A stretch of DNA of 64,000 nt, taken from contig JARVKI010000022.1 of assembly GCA_036674765.1 (NCBI GenBank), forward strand, positions 1 to 64,000, in the 5' to 3' direction. A program made the translations under genes and the position numbers. Source of the DNA: Seiridium cupressi. Lineage: Eukaryota; Ascomycota; Sordariomycetes; Amphisphaeriales; Sporocadaceae. The notes beneath the pieces were generated by a model. It was not told the DNA's origin. It was given only the letters and a program-made list of their open reading frames with translations, and did no database searches. Positions 33,138 to 45,775 of this stretch are shown piece after piece (position 1 is the first letter of the stretch; each line of letters begins with the position of its first letter).

Positions 33138-34649
33138 ATGGCGGCCGGACTTCCCCGCGTCGGAAGGCCTCTGCCGCTAGGCAGTGGCTCAACTGTGACG
33201 ATACTGAGCATGTCAGTGTTGCACCATTCACTTCCTCGTGTCTGCCCCGTCCGATCCCCGCAACCGATCGCGGCTAGTTTATCTTACAACTCGGGGCCTG
33301 TGAAGAGGAAGTTTCATTCATCACCAGTACACCCTACCACCATGGCAGCCACTGTAGATCATGCTTATAAGGAAAACGGAGTGAAGCCGGCCAGTACATG
33401 GCTCGGCCATGAGGGAAAAGCCGCATTCGATTTGAGGAGTAAGTCTGGCGTGGGCCAGCGAACGGGAAGCTGGCTATAGGAGATCAAGAGGTTTAATACA
33501 AACTACTGACACGTCTGGACAGGCGACACTCAAACCACTCCCACGCTAGAGATGCTCAAAGCTATCCAAAATACCACCCTAGACGACGATGTCTATGCGG
33601 AAGATCGGACCACCAACGATCTTGAGGACCATGTTGCGTCGCTCGCAGGCAAGGAGGCTGGTCTTTTCGTCCTCTCAGGCACAATGGGGAATCAGCTGGC
33701 CCTCCGATCTTTGCTCACACAGCCACCTCACAGCGTGCTCTGTGACCATCGCTCCCACATCATCAAATACGAAGCAGGAGGGTAAGCTTTGACACTGCAA
33801 TGGAATACTCGCGGTAGCATGCTTACAGGGGATAGGGTGGCATCATTGTCTGGCGCTATGGTCATTCCAGTTGTTCCAAAGAACGGCCTGCATCTTACCT
33901 TGGAAGATGTCAAGGCCCACGCAGTGCTTGATGATGATGTTCACTCTTGCCCTACTCGGGTCATCAGCCTCGAGAATACGCTTGGTGGCATACTAATGCC
34001 GTTGGACGAAGTGAAGCGGGTATCAGAATTCGCAAGGGAGCACGGCATCAAAATGCATTTGGACGGTGCCCGACTTTGGGAGGTGGTTGCGTCTGGCGCT
34101 GGCTCTCTGGACGCTTTCGCAGCATGTTTTGACACAGTCAATCTCTGCTTCTCCAAAGGTCTGGGTGCACCGATTGGCTCCATACTTGTCGGGGCCAAGG
34201 ACGTTATAAAACACTCCCGATGGATGCGTAAGGCTATCGGCGGAGGGCTGCGACAGTCTGGAGTAGTGACAGCCGCAGCGCGAGTCGCGGTGGACCGGAC
34301 TTTCGGCAAGGGGCCGAATGGTGAAGGCGGGCTGCTGAAGAACTCGCATGCCACGGCAAAGCGTGTCGAGCAGATGTGGACGGAGTTGGGTGGGAAACTC
34401 ATTTGGCCTGTCCACACGAACATGCTGTGGCTTGACCTAGAATCTATGGGCTGTAGTAGCAGTAGGTTCACACAGCTTGGGGCCGAGCAGGGGCTGAAGT
34501 TGTCGGGCTCTCGCATTATAACTCATTACCAGGTCGGCGAAGAAGCGATCCGACGATTGGCTGCAGTCTTTGAGAAAGTGGCCGAGGAGAAAGCCGATGG
34601 ATTCGTCACCAATGGAAATGGCGAGGAAAATGGGATTTACGACAAATGA
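33138..34649 (+). CDS. GLY1: L-threonine aldolase (PLP-dependent)
   Basis: It cleaves L-threonine to glycine and acetaldehyde. Exons are 33138-33438, 33523-33781 and 33836-34649, giving 457 residues. The second acceptor was chosen at GATAG (33831-33835) because it restores KYEAGGVASLSGAM. The PLP lysine is about residue 294 in NLCFSKGLGAPIGS; other conserved segments are EDRTTNDLE, SGTMGNQLA and MHLDGARLWE. Before the conserved start lies an Arg-rich segment of about 68 residues containing RKFHSSP, which looks like a mitochondrial presequence. A second in-frame ATG at 33342 (MAATVDHAY) would give a cytosolic form of 389 residues. Confidence 0.92.
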
Positions 34650-35914
34650 GAGAACCTTTCCAATTATGTTCATTGGAACTATTAACTCGTCCCAAAATTC
34701 GAACGCCAAGGTTTATCTGTCCTTGATATAAGAGCTTTTGAAGTTGTAGAGCATCGATATCATTCTTGAGATGATGAATGATTACGACTGCGATGAGTTG
34801 AGGCTTGTGTCCAGTGGCTAGACTAGGTATTACAAAGGACTACCAGAGGTACGTCGAACAAAGAACGACAAGAATCTGGAATATGGAAGATTCCATGCAT
34901 TCTTTAATCCACGGCACGAGTGTCCTGCACCAGTACCTGAACAACGTTGCACCACAGGTGCTTGGCCTTCCGGCATGGCCGGTGTGGCCTGCAAAGCAAA
35001 GATGCTGAACTAATAAAATATGGTCCAGCCTTGCAGGCTCGTAACGCCAGGCCGGTGCTAAAGTAGGCCCTGGTGAGTACATTATCCATAACAAGCGTAA
35101 ACACGGCAGACACGGTTCTGCATTCCTTGACCTGGATTCTGGGTTCCCCGCCTTTTCCTGGAGTCCGGGTTGCCGGGGGCTGGGGGCTGCCGAAAGCTGA
35201 GGTTGTGGTGACGTCAATTCGATGGCTCATTCGCTAGCAACGGGCGCCGTTGGTAACCCGCCTCCAAAAGTTCAATGCGGGGGCAGGCTTCAAGCTTAAT
35301 GTACATGTAAGTTCAATGTATCCAACGGTTTGTCCCATTCCTACGGCCTCGGTGCTATCGCGATCCCGCAACAACCTTTCTAGATAGTATCTGCTGGGAA
35401 ATTATAGGACAGACGGTTGTGCCTTGATGATGATGCACCATACTGCATTCAAACCACAATTCAAGGCTCTCTGAGACGTTGGCCGACTACCTTATAGCGT
35501 TTTCAGTGGCTGTCAAAGTCAGTTGCTTGTCGTCAGGGAGGTATGCATGGGCAGGGGTCGCTTTCGTCTACATCTTCCCCATCAGCACGGCCAAGGATAG
35601 TGCGCTAGTTGGCATGCAAATGTAGGCTCAGGCCGGAGATCATGGAAGTTACGTACGACGATGACTAGGTCACAAAATGGTCATTGCTGCTTACATGCAT
35701 TTATAAGATGCCACCATCAGCCATGCCGCGGGACATAGTAACCAGCCCCTCCACCCAACAGCCGTTCGTTGGAATGCTAGTTATTGCTGAGTTTGCATTT
35801 ATATCAAGTCAGAGGCTTTGACTCGCCTCATCGATCTATACTCGGACCGCGTGCGGCTGCACAACTCTTTCGTAACTGTAATCCTGCAGCGGATTCCTGC
35901 TGTGTGTATCGAAG
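34650..35914. other. Intergenic, GLY1 3' end and trehalase promoter
   Basis: This is about 1.26 kb without a recognisable gene, RNA or repeat. The final part should hold the trehalase promoter. Confidence 0.5.
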
Positions 35915-38055
35915 ATGGCGACTTATAAGAAGCTCATGATGTCGGCGCTATTGTCGGTGCCGTCCTGCGTCTATGGGCTCTACGTCAATGGCTCGGTCAC
36001 TGCGCCGTGCGACTCCCCACTATATTGCCAAGGCGAGATTCTTGGACAGATCGAGCTCGCACAACCATTTTCGGATTCAAAGACATTTGTAGACTTGTAA
36101 GTTGCCGGGAAGTTAGGGTATGGTAATTTCTCAGACCCTTGCTAATTGTGCTTCTTAAGACCCACGATTCGCCCTTTGGACGAGGTGATCGCTGCTTTTA
36201 ACAACTTGACCAAGCCGTTGAGCAACAATACCGAATTGAACGATTTCTTGACCACATATTTTGGCCAAGCTGGTTCTGAGCTTACTTCAGTCCCGACGGA
36301 TCAGCTAACGACAGATCCCACCTTTCTAGACAAGACCAATGATACCGTCATCAAGCAGTTCACACAAAAAGTCATCGACATCTGGCCTGATTTGACTAGG
36401 TCGTACGTGGGTGCCGGAAACTGCACTGGCTGCGTGGATAGTTTTATCCCTCTCAATCGCACTTTTGTCGTCGCCGGCGGCAGATTCCGCGAGGCTTACT
36501 ACTGGGACTCATTCTGGATTTTACAAGGGCTTTACAGGACTGGCGGCAGCTTCACGGAGATCTCAAGAAATATTATCGAGAACTTCCTGGACTTGGTGGA
36601 GACGATTGGCTTTGTCCCCAATGGCGCCCGTCTTTACTACCTCAATCGTTCTCAGCCTCCTCTTTTAGCACAAATGGTTAAAACGTACGTGGACTATACC
36701 AACGACACGAGCATTCTCGAGCGAGCTGTGCCTCTTTTGATAAAGGAGCACGACTTTTGGGTACAGAACCGGACGGTTGAGATCGAGTCAGGAAGCAGCA
36801 GATATGCCCTGACCCAGTAAGTCTACCAAGCGTAGTCTTCCATGACTTGCTGACCCTTTCCAGCTATAATGTGGAAAATACTCAGCCGCGCCCCGAGTCT
36901 TATAGAGAAGACTATATCTCGGCAAATAATCATTCGTATTACGCGACTTCGGGTATAATCTACCCTGAAGTGAAGCCGCTAAACGATTCGGAAAAGGCAG
37001 ATCTCTATGCAGATCTTGCGACCGGTGCAGAGTCTGGTTGGGATTACTCTAGTCGTTGGCTCGCGAATCCATCTGATGCCGCTGATGATGTCTATTTCCC
37101 ACTCAGATCCCTGAACACCAGAAATATTGTCAGCGTCGACCTCAACTCAATTCTTTACGCAAATGAGATTACCATTGCCGAATACTTGAAAGCGAGTGGG
37201 AACGACACAGGTGCTACCTCGTTTAGGGAGCAGGCCGAAGCACGATCTGAAGCCATGTTCACACTAATGTGGAATGACAAGTATAACAGCTATTTTGACT
37301 ACAACCTTACGTCTGCCTCGCAGAACCTCTACGTTCCGGTGGACGCAGACACGACAGCGGCGCAGAAAAGTGATGCACCGGATGGCTACGAGGTGTTTTT
37401 CCACGTCGGCCAGTTCTACCCTTTCTGGCTCGGCGCAGCTCCGCCTCAGCTCAAGAACAACCCCCTTGCCGTCAAGATCGCGTATCAGAGAGTTGCGGAT
37501 CTGCTTGCTGAGAATGGTGGCGCAATTGCAGCCACGAATTATCAGACGGGCCAGCAGTGGGACCAGCCTAATGTATGGCCACCGCTGATGCACATCTTAA
37601 TGCAAGGTCTCTTGAACACGCCACCAACATTCGGAGAGAACGATCCATATTACATCGAGACGCAGGACCTGGCTCTGGGACTGGCCCAACGATATCTCGA
37701 CAGCACATTTTGCACATGGCGTGCCACTGGTGGCTCGACGGATGGTGAGCCGCAGCTGCAGGGTTTTAACTCCTCGGACGTGGGCATTATGTTCGAGAAG
37801 TACGGCGATAATTCAACAAACGCCGTGGGTGGCGGGGGGGAATATGAGGTCGTTGAGGGTTTCGGATGGAGCAATGGTGTTCTGATCTGGGTTGTTGATA
37901 CTTTCAACACAAAGTTGACGAGACCAGACTGTGGTAACATCACAGCAGCCGATATCGCAGAGAAGAGAGATGTGCCGGCCAGGGCGGTCGAGTTGCATCC
38001 TGTTGATGCTAGGTGGGTCAAGAAGTTTGGGAGGAGATCCGAAGATGCATTGTAG
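35915..38055 (+). CDS. Secreted GH37 trehalase
   Basis: It hydrolyses trehalose to two glucose. Exons are 35915-36096, 36160-36816 and 36864-38055, giving 676 residues. A signal peptide (about 1-21) is followed by APCDSPLYCQGEILG and QPFSDSKTFVDL, an N-terminus typical of animal-type GH37 enzymes. Family signatures are GGRFREAYYWDSFW and QQWDQPNVWPPLMH. The general acid Asp lies in ESGWDYSSRWL, and the base Glu is expected in IMFEKY, before the glycine-rich GGGGEYEVVEGFGWSNGV. Many N-glycosylation sequons support secretion. It lacks the N-terminal regulatory phosphorylation and calcium-binding segment of cytosolic fungal neutral trehalases (Nth1), so it is an extracellular or vacuolar enzyme. 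Confidence 0.92.
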
Positions 38056-39000
38056 CCCCGTTCACCGAAAAGAAATATTTCATGGACAGAAGGCAGCTTA
38101 ACCCGGAAGCCAGTCGGCACTTAATCCGCGGACAGACTTTCCAATCCATAATGTCATTATCAATTGCCACCAAGACACTTTAGTATAGCGTTCGTAAAGC
38201 TTGGTCGATAGCTGTTTATAAGTGTGACCCGTACGTACTGGTGGGAACAAATATTTCTGTAATTCTTGAGATGTCTCTCAGCATTACAGGGGTTTTGTAC
38301 GACTCCAATTGATTTGCTTGACGTCTCTAAATCCACCGACAAAAAGCTAGGTATTGACGGCGAAGTGAAAGTGGCCGTGTTGTATTGTACGGGAATTGAT
38401 CCTTTGGCTACCGGTGGGTGGATCCCCGCCGGGTCGCTGCTGCATATATGGCTTTCGGCTTTTAGGCAGCGTCTTGACTCACACATGTCCATCGCAACCC
38501 TCGATATTGTCGATCCAGCGCCGTTCCTGCGAACAAAAGAAACAGGCGCAATTCTGTCTAGGCAGAACAGGCACTTGCTCAAAGGTAAAACTGGGGTGCG
38601 TCCCTGATCACGAGACCTCGTTCTCTTTTCGCGTTGCCAGACGCTTGCAGTCTAGGTTGCAACTCTAGGCAGAAAGCCCCAGATCGCGCGTGGAAGCTCC
38701 TCAGCTCTTACTACGACACGCGAGCTAGGGAACGCCCGCAACAAATGGCCCAAGAAACTAGGGAATGGCTTTTGGTGAAGTATCCAAAGGTACAAGAATC
38801 ACCTCAATCCCTCCTGTCAGTTGGGGAATTTTCCATCCTGTTCATACTGCAGTGTTTCACGCTTCTGCTGTCTCTTTGTCAGCCGTCTCACAAGCCAACC
38901 GGCCTTGCACTTATATACCGGTCGAGGTCCTCACCGTTTTCCCTTTCCACCTTCAATTCTACAAAAATCACATAACAGACCATACACAGAAACCTGAATC
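38056..39000. other. Intergenic, trehalase 3' end and ankyrin gene promoter
   Basis: No gene is recognised. The last 200 bp before the ATG at 39001 are pyrimidine-rich, as usual for fungal promoters. Confidence 0.5.
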
Positions 39001-42000
39001 ATGGCGACCGCACAGCTTCCGAAGCTGCCAGTCCCTCACAGTGAGCTGGCAAGCTACGTTGCAAGGAGCCCAGCCACTTCCGTGGAGAAGTTGATGGAGC
39101 CCTTCCGCGAGTACGAAGCTGAACTTCGTCGTTTATATGCCCGAGACCGCCACAATGCCATCCTAGACGATCCCCATCTCAACGTCCTCCCCCTTTTCAC
39201 CAAGCACACCTCAGACATCAAGACCAGAGCCCGCAACGTTGTGGCCGAGTCGCCCGAGGAAAAGGACAAATACATCATGGCTCTACCTGACGACAAGCGT
39301 CGAGCAGATGGATCGCCAGCTGTCGTGGAATCACTCAAGGAGTTTCGCCACAATTTCAATGTCTTCTGCGAATCGTCCCTCGTCGATTTGGACTGGGACA
39401 ATGTTGTGGCTGCGGGCTCGTCTGCAGTCAACTGTCTGCTTCCAGTGCCTGAGCAGTATAAGAAGTCCAAGAGAGCTCTACGTCAATATTGTGAGTGACT
39501 CTCCAACTGTATTGGACTTTGTATGTGGTTTTATGTGCTGATATAATTAGATCATGAGATGTTTGCCCCTGCTTCCGATATTGATCTCTTTCTGTATGGT
39601 CTCAATGAGCAGGAGGCCATCGAGAAGATCAAGCAAATTGAAACTTCTGTTCGCGATGCCATTCTATCAGAGGTCACCGTCGTCCGGACCAAGAATGCCA
39701 TCACTATCTGTAAGCTTGGAATTCCTCCATCGGATATGCTCCTAGTGCTGATCCTTAGCAGGTAGCCAGTATCCCACGCGGCACATCCAGGTAAGGTTCC
39801 TATAAGACTGCTTCCCTGGTGTTAGTGCTCACTCACGTTTTAGATTGTACTGCGTGTCTACAAGAATGTATCTGAGATTCTGACCGGTTTTGATATTGAC
39901 TGTTCGGGGGCGGCCTATGATGGCAAGCAAGTCTATTGCACCCCAAGGGCACTGGCATCCTACATCACCCAGATCAACCCGATCGATTTGAGCCGCAGAA
40001 GTCCCTCATATGAGAACCGTCTTTCCAAATACAGCCACCGAAACTTCGAAGTGTACTGGCCGGAACTCAATCGTTCGAGGATCGACCCGACCATATTCGA
40101 GCGAAGTTTTGGAAGAACCCTTGGCCTTGCCCGTCTTCTAATCCTGGAACGTCTGCCAACAACGAATGCCCGAGAACAGTACTTGAAAAAGCGCCGAGAG
40201 GAACGTGGCCGGCCAGACCCTGGCTATCGACACCAATACAGGTGCGTATCTAAGCATGCGATGGTTTCACTTTCCCTTGCCAGTTTTGTATTTTCTCGAC
40301 ACAAACAAAATTTGTATTCCGAGACATTTCAGTTTATTTCTAAGAAATTGGAAAGACTAACATATCCGTTGGGCGCAATAGGCTCTTTGGCAATATCAAG
40401 GATGCCCATGAGGATGAGGTCGCTGATTGGGTCGATGAGGACGAAGTCTCGAACTATCATACATTCACCGTCCCGTATGGCGTCAAATTTAACGCCAAGA
40501 AGATTGAGAAGTTGTGCTATACCCGTGATCTTCGTGAGTCTATCCTTCCTTTTCGGCGATTTAGGACATGGATTTGCTCCATGTAATAGCTTGCGTTGCT
40601 TTACTTCGTCCATGGACTGATTTAAATCCACAGTTCTGAATGCAGAATGGAATCAACCTCAGGAGCGAGAAGTCTACCTCCACAGACACCCAGCCTTTTT
40701 CGGCCGAGTCGAGGATGTCGTCCAAGACTGTTGTGGCCACTGTCCTCGCCCTGAGACAACCGAGGAAGTCGAGATTGCCGAAAAAGAGAGCGAAATCTAC
40801 GTATCTGGCAATGTCACTTTCCGCATCGATGATCCTGGGCGACAGGTAAGGGCTTGGTATGCCTATCTCGTCGAAGTGGCTAACATCTAGTAGCAAATAG
40901 GCTCATTCAATCCTTTGACGGAAGACGACTGGACCGAGATGGTATGTGCATTTCTGCCCGAATATGTCTAATTCATTGGCCTAAGATCTAACCGTTCAGT
41001 AGGCATATGTCGGCAACACTGCACGTCTCTGCCAAGCAATCGTCGATGAGGACCTGGAACACGTAGAAGACTGGCTCTCACAAGAAGGCGGGGATCCCAA
41101 CAAGAGAGACTACACTGGCAGGACTCCGTTGCACCTTGCAATCACCAGCTCCACCCCGGAAGTTGTCAAGTGTTTGGTTGATCACGGCGCTCGGCTGATC
41201 GCCCGACTTGCTGATGGCAGAACTCCTCTTCACCTGGCTGCTGGCCGCGGAAACCTTGAGATGGTGAAGATACTCCTTGAGAAGAGTGCTGCCAATGAAG
41301 AGCAAGAGAGTGAGAGGCAGGACCAGCGTCGCAAAGCCCGCGAAGCAGAGTCGAAGGGCAAGGCTGGAAGCAGAGGTCAAAGGCCAAAGGAAGTCGACGA
41401 AGAAACGGACGAGGATGACTCAGATTCCGACGGCGAGATGGTCGACGATGATGAATCAGACGATGGAGTACACTCAGCCACCACCGGATCATTCGTCAAG
41501 CTCGAAAGAGATGAAGAGAACGCAAAGTCAGGAGAAACATTGCCACTCGATGACGACGAGTCTGACCCAGATTTCTACCACCCTGACGTTGTGGCTTGGG
41601 ATTCACACTGCAGTGCATTGCGTGAGTAAACCCATGTTGAGAACTCATAGAGCTACCTTGAGGAGTCATTAACCCATATGTGTTATAGATTATGCCATTC
41701 TTGGTGGCCACATCGAAGTTGTGAAGCTTCTATCACAGGAGTTTGCTGTTGCGGACATACTGAACCCGGTCAAATTCGGAGACGGGTCATACTCTGACGC
41801 GCGCGCTGCTATCTTGACTTTGGTTCTTGCTCTGGCTCTGCCTGTCGAAAAGGCCATCGAGATGGCAGAGACTCTCCTAAGCCTTGGTGCGACTTCTTCC
41901 CAAGCCGATGTGAACGGCATCACTGCGTTCCATCGATACGTACAACACGGCATTCCCAAGCTTGTTGAGACACTTTGGGAAAATGACAAGATGGGTCTGA

Positions 42001-45000
42001 AGACTGCAATCAATCATGTCGCCGTCAGTGGAAATAGTTGGAACCCTAACGCAACTAGTCCACTTATGACAGCCGTCGATAAAGGAGACCCTATATTGGT
42101 CCTACGCCTGCTCGAAGCTGGTGCTAAACCTCAAATCGACTTCGACTCATGGCTTAGAGGAGCCAAGTTGTCGTTCGAAAGTGAGCTTGGCGACTACGAG
42201 GCCAACCAGAAAAAATATAAGGCTTCGACCGAACAGCCCTTAATTCTTGCAATTCGATCGACGGAGCCAGCAACTGCACTTGACCTCTTGGAGCATGGCG
42301 CCGATCCAAATGTGATTACAAAAGCAAGCTGCAATGTAATCGAGAGTGAGTGGTCGCGCCGGCACGAGAAAGGAAGTGCTGCTCTCGACGTGGTCCGCAG
42401 CTGTCTCAGATCCCTACGCAAGTACCAAGGCGAGAAGGCATACTTCCATTTCTATTACGAGAGCCAAAGTAGCTACGCCTTCGGACGTGCCCATACTTAC
42501 CACGAAGTCCCCGAAGGATTCAGAGGCACAGATGAGTTCTTGCAGAAATTCAGGAATGACACGTACCAGCGATGGGTTGTTGCAAATGACATCAAGGCAC
42601 ATATTGACAGCTTCGAGCATCAAGTAAAACGCTTCAACAGGCAGCAGGAGACCCTGTCTGAAATCCCGGGCGCCAAGGAGAAGAAGGAAGCAATTTCCCA
42701 TATCATCTCACAGCTTGAACAAGTCGAGAAGGCCTTGGTCGCTAAGGGGGCCCTCACTTTCAAGCAACAGCATCCCGAGATCCGAGAACCTCAGTCTCAA
42801 ACTGGGACGACACAGATGAAGGCATCAAGAGAGTATAGTTTCGAGTTCGACATTCAGGGTGTGAAGGATGTGACTGAAAGCCGCAAGGCTGCCTACATCG
42901 AACTGTAAGTTTTGTTCATCAAGATGTGCAAGAATGAGAAAGGATATTGACATCTATAAGTTTTGAGGCAGCTTGGAGCGGCGATCTTCAAAAGATCAAG
43001 ACACTTACACTGTCGTCTTGGGACGCCGACCAGGTCGAGCCTCCTCTGAAGATGGCAGTGAATGACTCCAAAGGGAACACTCCATTCTCACTCGCCTTTC
43101 TCCGGGGCCACCTTGACGTCGCCAAGGCGATCATCGAAATCGTTCAGGCGCAGTGGGCGCCCAACGAGGAGAAGTCGAAACGCTATAAGATGGCGCGAGA
43201 GGGAGATGATGATTCCTATGAAGAGTCTAAAGATGAAAGCGACAGCGACGAGCCCAAGATATACGAGGAGATTGTGGATGATCAGTTCACAATTGAGAAT
43301 ATTGGCCAGGTGTCCATGCAAGTCAAGAGCGATGTTCTTGCATCAAAATTCCTCAACCGCAACGCCCCAACTTTTGTGATGCACAACGGACAGATGGACG
43401 AGCCCAGAGGTTCAGAGAACTTGATGTCATTCGCGCTGAGACACAACGATAAGGACCGCTTCAAGTTCCTTCTCGACACAGAAATTCACTTCACGAATTT
43501 CAAGCCTGGTACCGAGGAAAAAGATGAATCTGCCAAATTCTTTGCGTTTCCAGAGGCTCAGTTCCGATATGCCGTGAGCTTGGGCCGCACCGACATGTTG
43601 TCGGATGCGATCAAGCAGGCCGGTGCTGGGATACCTCTCGAGCACCTCGTGAAGAAGAGTGGAGTGGAGATGAAGACCAAACCGCGATACTACCAAGGAC
43701 TCACCGTGTATGGCAAGAAACGATCTGATTGGGCAAACGCAGGTCGCAAAATTATCGTCAAGGCTACGGGGAGCAAGGTGCCTCCGCTGCTGACTGCTGC
43801 CATCGAGGGATCCCTTGCCTCTGTCGAATGGTTCCTGAGCGATACACCGATGAGGCAATATCTCGAGTTCGGCAAGTCCAAGGTCGCTCAGGAGGACCCG
43901 CGACTGAAGCATCTCATTCAGTCGCCTGGAGGTTTGGACAGAGCCATTACGAAGTGGCTCGATCTTCAAAGTAAGTACACTACCCAGTGCCTTCCTTCCC
44001 CTAGCGAGTGGCATGGTTAAGCAGACGAGGCACACGCAGCACGTATCTTCCAACTTGCAAAGGCCGTAATCCCCACTTTGTACTCACTTCACTGCCGATC
44101 GAAGCCGATTCCATACTCCTCATTTTGTTGCACCCCATAATCACAACTCTTTGTAGATTCGAAGAACAGGCCAATGCTGACTTCTGTTACTAGACGATCT
44201 TGTAATACACTGTGCCGTTATGGGGCCTCTAGGTGAGGAGACTAATCGTCTTATACGATACCTGATCAGAGTTTGTCCATCATCGCTGGAGACCAAATCA
44301 GATCATGGCTACACTCCTCTGTATCTTGCTTGCCTTCTCGGACGTGTTCAGTTTGCGAAGACTCTCATCGATGCTGGCGCCGATCAATCTGTCAAAGACG
44401 GCAATTATACTAACATCGTTCATGCAACTGTTGCCAATGGACCCAAAGTTGACAAGCTTCGCGATCTCCTCAACCTGCTTGATCCAGACCTCCGGACTCA
44501 TCTCTTCCTCCAGCGCAGCCACCTGAGCCATGGTGGCGATACGCCTTTGCATTTCTGGCTGAAGAATTCGAACAATATTCCCTACGAGTACAATCACAAT
44601 CACATCCAACACCACGTCGAGCAGGAGGAAAGTGAAGACAATGTGAAGATGTTGCAGTTTCTCCTCGAGTTCTCTGGCGGCGAGGACCTTGGCATTTTGA
44701 ACGGCTCGGGCGACACCATTCTCCACAGCGCCGTGATCCGCCAGCTGCCCAAGCATATGAAGGCAATCCTTGACAACGATCCAAAGTTACTCTATCGGGA
44801 GAACTCCGTCGGTCGTACGCCAGGCGAGATTGCGTACGACCGCTTCATCGGCATGAAGGTCACGCTGCCCCGCGACGTCGCCATCGGCCAACATGCCTAC
44901 CAGGGCAACAACAGTTACGCAAATAAACAGCCATCCGAGTTTGTCAACTTCTCGAGCTCCGGTAAGCGAATCCCGAGAAAGGAGCGCGTTTGGGAAGTGG

Positions 45001-45254
45001 CTCAGGAATATCTTGCCAAATTCCCCGGCAAGCGCAGACTCATTAGCCTGAATGAGGCGAACGATGTTGCCAGGCGACTAGGGGAGAGCTACTCTTGGCA
45101 GCGATACTACTCCAAGAACACGAGCACAAATGAAGAGGATGTGGGGAATGGACAAGAGAAGAAGGAAGAGGAGAAGGGGAGCGATTTCGTGACGGCTCGG
45201 TATGCATCGAAGAAAGCGCTGGCTTGGCAGGATGATGCAGCAGAGAAGAACTGA
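39001..45254 (+). CDS. Nucleotidyltransferase-like / ankyrin-repeat protein
   Basis: Eleven exons: 39001-39490, 39551-39709, 39762-39790, 39844-40241, 40382-40533, 40634-40845, 40894-40941, 41003-41621, 41689-42904, 42961-43970 and 44194-45254, all in frame, giving about 1797 residues. Residues 130-250 carry AAGSS (139-141), SDIDLFLYG (Asp173, Asp175) and GFDIDC (Asp243, Asp245), arranged like the GS, DxD and third-carboxylate elements of nucleotidyltransferase folds, with a long insert after GS. A conserved domain follows (RRSPSYENRLSKYSHRNFEV, then LHRHPAFFG). From 497 come ankyrin repeats (TGRTPLHLAI, DGRTPLHLAAGRGNLEMVKI), an acidic linker (about 600-700), then more ankyrin repeats to the C-terminus. 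I believe relatives are widespread in ascomycetes, but I know of no assigned function. Confidence 0.85.
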
Positions 45255-45775
45255 TTCGACCCTGGGCATCCCGTCGTTCCGGATGAAATGGAGAAATCTC
45301 TTTGTCACAAGTTCGAGTTTCACTGGAGGGGCGTTGCGATTTACCCCTTCCTCCTATCTATGCTGCTTATTCTGATCTGGCGGCACGATGGGCTTGGCTT
45401 AGACTAGGTCGCATAAATGATTTAGCTGTTAGTTGTCCGATCAATCATTACTTTAACCAAGACATCTAGTCCCAACATTGACCATATATGTACTGGCTTT
45501 CTACCGCCTATGGTATAAAGGTCTAATGCGGGCACGAATGTCCCCCAACGGCACCACTTCGGCGTGAGACATTTCATCTGGCAGTATGCCGTCAGAACCA
45601 AGGAAATACCGATCTGACAGATAGACAGGAAGGACTAGAACAGAAGTATTTATCGCTTTTGTGTAATTCATTAAACACTGTGATCATCTATATCGACCCG
45701 ACTGCCAGTCTACGTCGCCGTATTCACAGTGGCTTCATGTCTACATGATATCGCTTTCGTAAACCAATTAGAAAA
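45255..45775. other. Convergent intergenic region
   Basis: This lies between the 3' ends of the ankyrin gene and MMS19. Nothing further is recognised. Confidence 0.5.

Noticed and set aside
33786..33830. Alternative acceptor (TTACAG) for GLY1 intron 2
   Set aside because: It inserts two residues into the conserved EAGGVASLSG segment; the next AG gives an exact family match.
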